Below are positions 61,793 through 64,000 of a stretch of 64,000 nucleotides of DNA, in pieces. Source of the stretch: a virus. Below the pieces are notes generated by a model. It worked only from the letters and a program-made list of their open reading frames with translations. It did no database searches and had not been told where the DNA came from. Position 1 is the first letter of the stretch. Every line of letters starts with the position of its first letter. Location: positions 1 to 64,000 of the IMG/VR virus record IMGVR_UViG_3300040801_005040, one strand, 5' to 3'. Both the position numbers and the translations under genes were made by a program.

Positions 61793-61970
61793 AATAGTTT
61801 CCGTATAAATTTACATGTAGTGCTTCCCAAGTATCTATATCAGTTTGCTCTATATCTGTTCCTCCGCATATTCCACAAAAATCTATAATCCTCCCTTGTA
61901 ATGTTGTAGGTCTTATATTAAGCGAAAGACAATTTGTGCAATAATGTACAGGCTCTTCGTTATAGTCCAT
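61731..61970 (-). CDS. Zinc-ribbon small protein
   Basis: The start is the ATG at 61970, which shares an A with the previous stop (TGATG). A TTG two codons upstream is less likely. The 79-residue product has two Cys pairs, YCTNC near residue 10 and FCGICGG near 32, forming a probable zinc ribbon. A basic tail (KRNKRLGGDQGSGKKPVY) follows. Small zinc ribbons of this kind in phages may contact nucleic acid or host transcription machinery; the role is not known. Confidence 0.62.
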   Translation of the reverse strand: MDYNEEPVHYCTNCLSLNIRPTTLQGRIIDFCGICGGTDIEQTDIDTWEALHVNLYGNYYVKRNKRLGGDQGSGKKPVY

Positions 61971-62188
61971 CACCAAAAGTCTTTAGGGCAAGTACATCGC
62001 ATGCATTTTGTTTTACTTGGTAAGTAACAACCACATTTACTACAAGTATTGGTTGCTTTCATCCTATACTGACAGTTCATACAGATCTCCATTCTTGCTT
62101 CTGCAAGTTTTTGTTCTCTGTCGGGCATATCCTGTATCTTCCAAAGTTTGGAATACCCTTCTACAAGTTGTTTTAATTTATTACCCAT
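61970..62188 (-). CDS. Zinc-ribbon small protein with three CxxC pairs
   Basis: The 72-residue product has an N-terminal helix (KQLVEGYSKLWKIQDMPDRE) and a C-terminal half with CMNC, CSKCGCYLPSK and CMRCTCPKDFW, giving enough Cys for two zinc sites. Similar proteins are common in Bacteroidota phages next to terminase genes. It starts 7 nt after a strong hairpin and is coupled to the next zinc-ribbon gene (TGATG). Function unknown. Confidence 0.7.
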   Translation of the reverse strand: MGNKLKQLVEGYSKLWKIQDMPDREQKLAEARMEICMNCQYRMKATNTCSKCGCYLPSKTKCMRCTCPKDFW

Positions 62189-62194
62189 AATAAG

Positions 62195-62222
62195 AAAGCC
62201 CCACCTAGGGGCGTGGGGCTTA
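62195..62222 (-). terminator. Strong GC-rich hairpin before the zinc-ribbon genes
   Basis: A 9-bp stem (AAGCCCCAC/GTGGGGCTT, 62196-62221, loop of 8) is the most GC-rich element in the region. On the minus strand it is followed by TCTTATTAT, a weak T-tract, and the next ATG comes 7 nt later. It may be a terminator or a 5'-end stabiliser of the downstream mRNA. Confidence 0.6.
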
Positions 62223-62237
62223 GATAAACACTTAATT

Positions 62238-62263
62238 ATGAAAAACAGCTCCTATCTCAGGAG
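62238..62263 (-). terminator. Terminator after the 29-residue peptide gene
   Basis: A 5-bp stem (CTCCT/AGGAG, 62249-62263, loop of 5) overlaps the stop codon of the small peptide gene. On the minus strand CTG and TTTTTCATAATT follow. With the second hairpin 27 nt further it closes the tRNA transcript. Confidence 0.5.
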
Positions 62264-62346
62264 TATACATATGTGCAATTCTGACATTCTCCTTCACAAT
62301 TTGTACAGTTTGTTTGCCAGAATCCATTTAGATTTAACTCTTGCAT
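62257..62346 (-). CDS. 29-residue four-cysteine peptide
   Basis: A frame of 30 codons including TGA stop encodes MQELNLNGFWQTNCTNCEGE and ends CQNCTYVYS. The four Cys (14, 17, 21, 24) make two CxxC pairs, enough for one zinc site. It lies between the tRNA and a terminator, and neighbours are zinc-ribbon genes. The dense pattern argues for a real peptide, but the short length limits certainty. No clear ribosome-binding site is seen. Confidence 0.45.
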   Translation of the reverse strand: MQELNLNGFWQTNCTNCEGECQNCTYVYS

Positions 62347-62389
62347 TTTCAAATATATAAAATATTTTATTATGAAAGTAAAAAATAAG

Positions 62390-62463
62390 TGGTCTCACCA
62401 GGATTTGAACCTGGGACCCTCTGATTATGAGTCAGACGCTCTAACCAGCTGAGCTATGAGACC
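62390..62463 (-). tRNA. tRNA with anticodon CAT (Met elongator, or Ile2 if lysidine-modified)
   Basis: A full cloverleaf of 74 nt fits: acceptor GGTCTCA/TGAGACC with discriminator A, D-stem GCTC/GAGC, anticodon stem TCTGA/TCAGA with loop CTCATAA, and T-stem CCAGG/CCTGG with loop TTCAAAT. CCA is not encoded. It begins 1 nt after the stop codon of the 48-residue gene. Elongator Met is most likely; Ile2 with modified C34 cannot be excluded from sequence alone. Confidence 0.95.
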
Positions 62464-62464
62464 T

Positions 62465-62611
62465 TTAAATTGCATTATCCAATTCACCAATAAGTTGCCT
62501 TATTTCATACCTCTCTAAAACTTGCTCAAAGGTTTTACCATCTTTGGTCTTAAGGCTTAATTTAAAATGGTTTTTTACTTCTACGGGAGTACATTGAATA
62601 TCACTTAACAT
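62465..62611 (-). CDS. 48-residue hypothetical protein
   Basis: An ATG at 62611 opens a 49-codon frame ending in TAA 1 nt before the tRNA. The product (MLSDIQCTPVEVKNHFKLSL, then KTKDGKTFEQVLERYEIRQL) is charged and predicted as helix and strand, without membrane segments. The smooth amino-acid composition and exact fit into the gap favour a real gene. No family is recognised. Confidence 0.5.
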   Translation of the reverse strand: MLSDIQCTPVEVKNHFKLSLKTKDGKTFEQVLERYEIRQLIGELDNAI

Positions 62612-62683
62612 GGTATTAAAATTAAAAGTTAGACTATAAAGATACCAAAGAAAAGCGACTTTAAACTACCTAAAAAAATGTGT

Positions 62684-63040
62684 TTAATTAATCAAAACTT
62701 CATGAACACCTGACATGTGTGTTACATTAAAATGACACGTATTTGTCTCATTATCAATATATAAAGAATCATTAGGTGTGCTTGGGGAAGAACTATAAAT
62801 CTCGTCTTTACCTACAGAATAATTAATTGAAGGAGTAATTCCAGTATAATATCTAAAATCAGTATACCATGGATTAATATACCATACTGGCCAATTATGA
62901 TTGTGCATTACAACTTTTGTAGTAAGTTTCCAATCTTTCCAATTTGGAATAAGTTTTTTAATTGCATTTACAAACTTTCCCATATCTACCTCAGCTTCAA
63001 TAGTAACAGTCTGACTATCAAAATCTAGTTGAAATCTCAT
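62684..63040 (-). CDS. Hypothetical protein
   Basis: The 118-residue product begins with two strands (RFQLDFDSQTVTIEAEVD), a short helix (GKFVNAIKKLIPNWKDW) and continues as a Trp/Tyr-rich, beta-type sequence (NWPVWYINPWYTDFRYYTG) ending HMSGVHEVLIN. It has no membrane segment. The start codon shares base 63040 with the stop of the preceding membrane protein gene. I do not recognise it; surface or fibre-accessory function is possible. Confidence 0.55.
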   Translation of the reverse strand: MRFQLDFDSQTVTIEAEVDMGKFVNAIKKLIPNWKDWKLTTKVVMHNHNWPVWYINPWYTDFRYYTGITPSINYSVGKDEIYSSSPSTPNDSLYIDNETNTCHFNVTHMSGVHEVLIN

Positions 63041-63582
63041 TATTTTTTTACATTATTAGTTATCGTAACATGAATTGCTATTGGAATAGCAGCCATAAAC
63101 TCTCCAGCTCCTAACGTCCACAAACCTAAAAACTTACCACCTACCATACCCAATACGGCTATCCCAAATCCGATCCAACCAAGAATCTTAGGCGTTGAAG
63201 TTCTGTAAAAGTTCAAGATATCCAAATATGCAAACACTATCCCTGCAACAGTAAATACATAATGGGCTATTTCAACCCAGGAGACGCCAATAGTAACTGG
63301 AGTGCAAATTACACCCATAAACATAAAAGCAGTCCACTTATTTACCTGCCTGACATTTGCCCTAACTGGCCATCGAAAAAGAACTTTAAGCTTTTTTGAA
63401 AAATTATCAGCTCGTATAAAAAATATACTCATTATCGAAGTAAGCGTAATAAAAAGCAATTGCTCCTGATAACTCCTTGCATACTCACTCCAGGAAGGAT
63501 ATAAATTCCAGCCCACCATGATGGTGATAGCTATCAATGCTATAGCAAGAAGAATATTAATTGTAAGTCTCGCTCCTTTCAT
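63040..63582 (-). CDS. Multi-pass membrane protein
   Basis: The 180-residue product has about five hydrophobic segments: 7-25 (INILLAIALIAITIMVGW), 42-57, 84-103, 107-124 and 134-155 (GWIGFGIAVLGMVGGKFLGL), with a sixth weaker one near 160-172. Basic loops (SKKLKVLFRWPVRANVRQ) suggest cytoplasmic sides. The family is not recognised. Membrane proteins at this position of phage genomes may alter the host envelope, exclude superinfection or aid lysis; that is inference. Confidence 0.6.
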   Translation of the reverse strand: MKGARLTINILLAIALIAITIMVGWNLYPSWSEYARSYQEQLLFITLTSIMSIFFIRADNFSKKLKVLFRWPVRANVRQVNKWTAFMFMGVICTPVTIGVSWVEIAHYVFTVAGIVFAYLDILNFYRTSTPKILGWIGFGIAVLGMVGGKFLGLWTLGAGEFMAAIPIAIHVTITNNVKK

Positions 63583-63754
63583 CAGGATACCTTTTAGTGT
63601 AAACCTTAATCCATAAAAAATAATACTCTGCTTTTAATACTTTACACCAATAGCCGAGATTAGACTCATCTAAGTTAGGTTCATACAGAAGGTCTACTGT
63701 CAAAGTAGTGTAGCAACCAAAAAATTTCCTTATACTACCAAATCCCCTAACCAT
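63557..63754 (-). CDS. Small hypothetical protein
   Basis: The 65-residue product (MVRGFGSIRKFFGCYTTLTV ...) has one moderately hydrophobic stretch and many aromatic residues (YWCKVLKAEYYFLWIKVYTK), and ends charged. It overlaps both neighbours by about 25 nt, which is typical for this cluster. Function unknown; support is limited to frame continuity and position. Confidence 0.45.
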   Translation of the reverse strand: MVRGFGSIRKFFGCYTTLTVDLLYEPNLDESNLGYWCKVLKAEYYFLWIKVYTKRYPDERSETYN

Positions 63755-63945
63755 GCCCTATAAAATAAGTAAATGCAGATCCATAAAACACAGAAGAGAG
63801 AAAAAAGGTAGAGATAATCTATGGGCTCAAAATCATTATCCATAGCATTAGGTATAAGTATCCCACTCCTACTGAGTGACAAACTAAATGTAAGAAGAAG
63901 AATTGTATTTTCAAAGAAAAGTGGATAAAAATCCACTTCTCTCAT
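63730..63945 (-). CDS. Small membrane protein
   Basis: The 71-residue product has two hydrophobic segments, about 8-24 (FFENTILLLTFSLSLS) and 45-62 (LYLFSLFCVLWICIYLFY). A strong Shine-Dalgarno sequence lies upstream, unusual for this window, and a hairpin lies in codons 4 to 8. Function is unknown; a small holin- or exclusion-type membrane protein is possible. Confidence 0.55.
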   Translation of the reverse strand: MREVDFYPLFFENTILLLTFSLSLSRSGILIPNAMDNDFEPIDYLYLFSLFCVLWICIYLFYRAWLGDLVV

Positions 63946-63949
63946 TAAA

Positions 63950-63959
63950 CACCTCCTTT
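63950..63959 (-). promoter_or_regulatory. Strong Shine-Dalgarno site
   Basis: AAAGGAGGTG on the minus strand, 4 nt before the ATG at 63945, is a near-perfect match to the 16S rRNA 3' end. Most genes here lack such a site, which is usual for Bacteroidota, so this gene may be translated especially well. Confidence 0.7.
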
Positions 63960-63961
63960 CT

Positions 63962-64000
63962 TTAGATTCTTACTTCATAATTAGATACACTTATCCCCTC
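63962..64000 (-). CDS. C-terminal end of an upstream gene (partial)
   Basis: The only minus-strand frame open across the right edge encodes EGISVSNYEVRI followed by TAA at 63962. The 12 residues are too few to assign a family. It would be the end of the gene before the small membrane protein, separated by the Shine-Dalgarno site. Confidence 0.35.
   Translation of the reverse strand, partial: EGISVSNYEVRI

Noticed and set aside
62350-62357. TATATTTG before the 29-residue peptide as a promoter
   Set aside because: No -33 element at the right distance and the box ends only 3 nt before the ATG in an AT-only stretch.
1-64000. CRISPR array, insertion sequence or integrase
   Set aside because: No regularly spaced direct repeats, no transposase or integrase-like product and no terminal inverted repeats were seen.

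Overview
The window is about 64 kb of a double-stranded DNA phage of the crAss-like group (order Crassvirales), almost certainly infecting a member of the Bacteroidota. The call rests on a syntenic set of crAss-type virion genes: a large terminase with an atypical Walker A, an 807-residue portal, a scaffold-like protein, the crAss-type major capsid protein, small connector/ring-type proteins, a 1368-residue muzzle-type protein, giant cargo proteins, and a virion RNA polymerase with a DxDxD metal-binding motif. Every gene I can support lies on the minus strand, so transcription runs from high to low coordinates. The DNA is AT-rich. Genes are packed with 1-17 nt overlaps or gaps, mostly without Shine-Dalgarno sequences. 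Three intergenic sites match the Bacteroidota promoter form TTG-N20-TAnnTTTG. The standard genetic code fits throughout.

Layout in transcription order. 64.0-62.2 kb: small membrane and hypothetical proteins, a 48-residue gene, one tRNA with anticodon CAT, and a 29-residue four-cysteine peptide, closed by two hairpins. 62.2-60.1 kb: small zinc-ribbon, basic and winged-helix proteins and a GroES-like protein, closed by a terminator. 60.1-49.8 kb: packaging and head genes (unknown, TerL, portal, spanin-like lipoprotein, scaffold, capsid, two conserved neck/head proteins), with a promoter before the scaffold. 49.8-47.8 kb: a 439-residue virion protein, then a combined terminator/promoter and a cysteine-containing protein. 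47.8-30.9 kb: a large host-adhesion module with twin fibres, carbohydrate-binding-like jelly rolls, a pectate-lyase-superfamily tailspike, a 985-residue protein with two tandem PL1-like pectate lyase domains, and cadherin/Ig-like proteins. 30.9-29.9 kb: a probable lysis cassette (coiled-coil membrane protein, holin-like protein, DUF5675 protein). 29.8-22.8 kb: a metallophosphoesterase, three ring/tail-hub candidates and the muzzle. 22.7-8.3 kb: cargo proteins of 905 residues (transglycosylase domain), 589, 1764 and 1544 residues; the last carries the RNA polymerase motif.

The most striking structure is at the left end. The conserved continuation of the RNA polymerase polypeptide is not attached to the 1544-residue protein. 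It appears in a separate reading frame that starts at 1752 and runs off the window. Seven genes (8.3-1.7 kb) lie between the two parts. They include three large fibre/virion proteins of a type seen in marine phages and a YkgJ-like cysteine-cluster protein. This suggests a split polymerase gene with a structural cassette inserted into the split.

Together the genes encode a complete podovirus particle and its ejected cargo, plus an unusually rich polysaccharide-targeting apparatus that points to a host covered in, or living on, pectin-like or algal polysaccharide. The module for replication of the genome and the rest of the polymerase gene lie outside the window.
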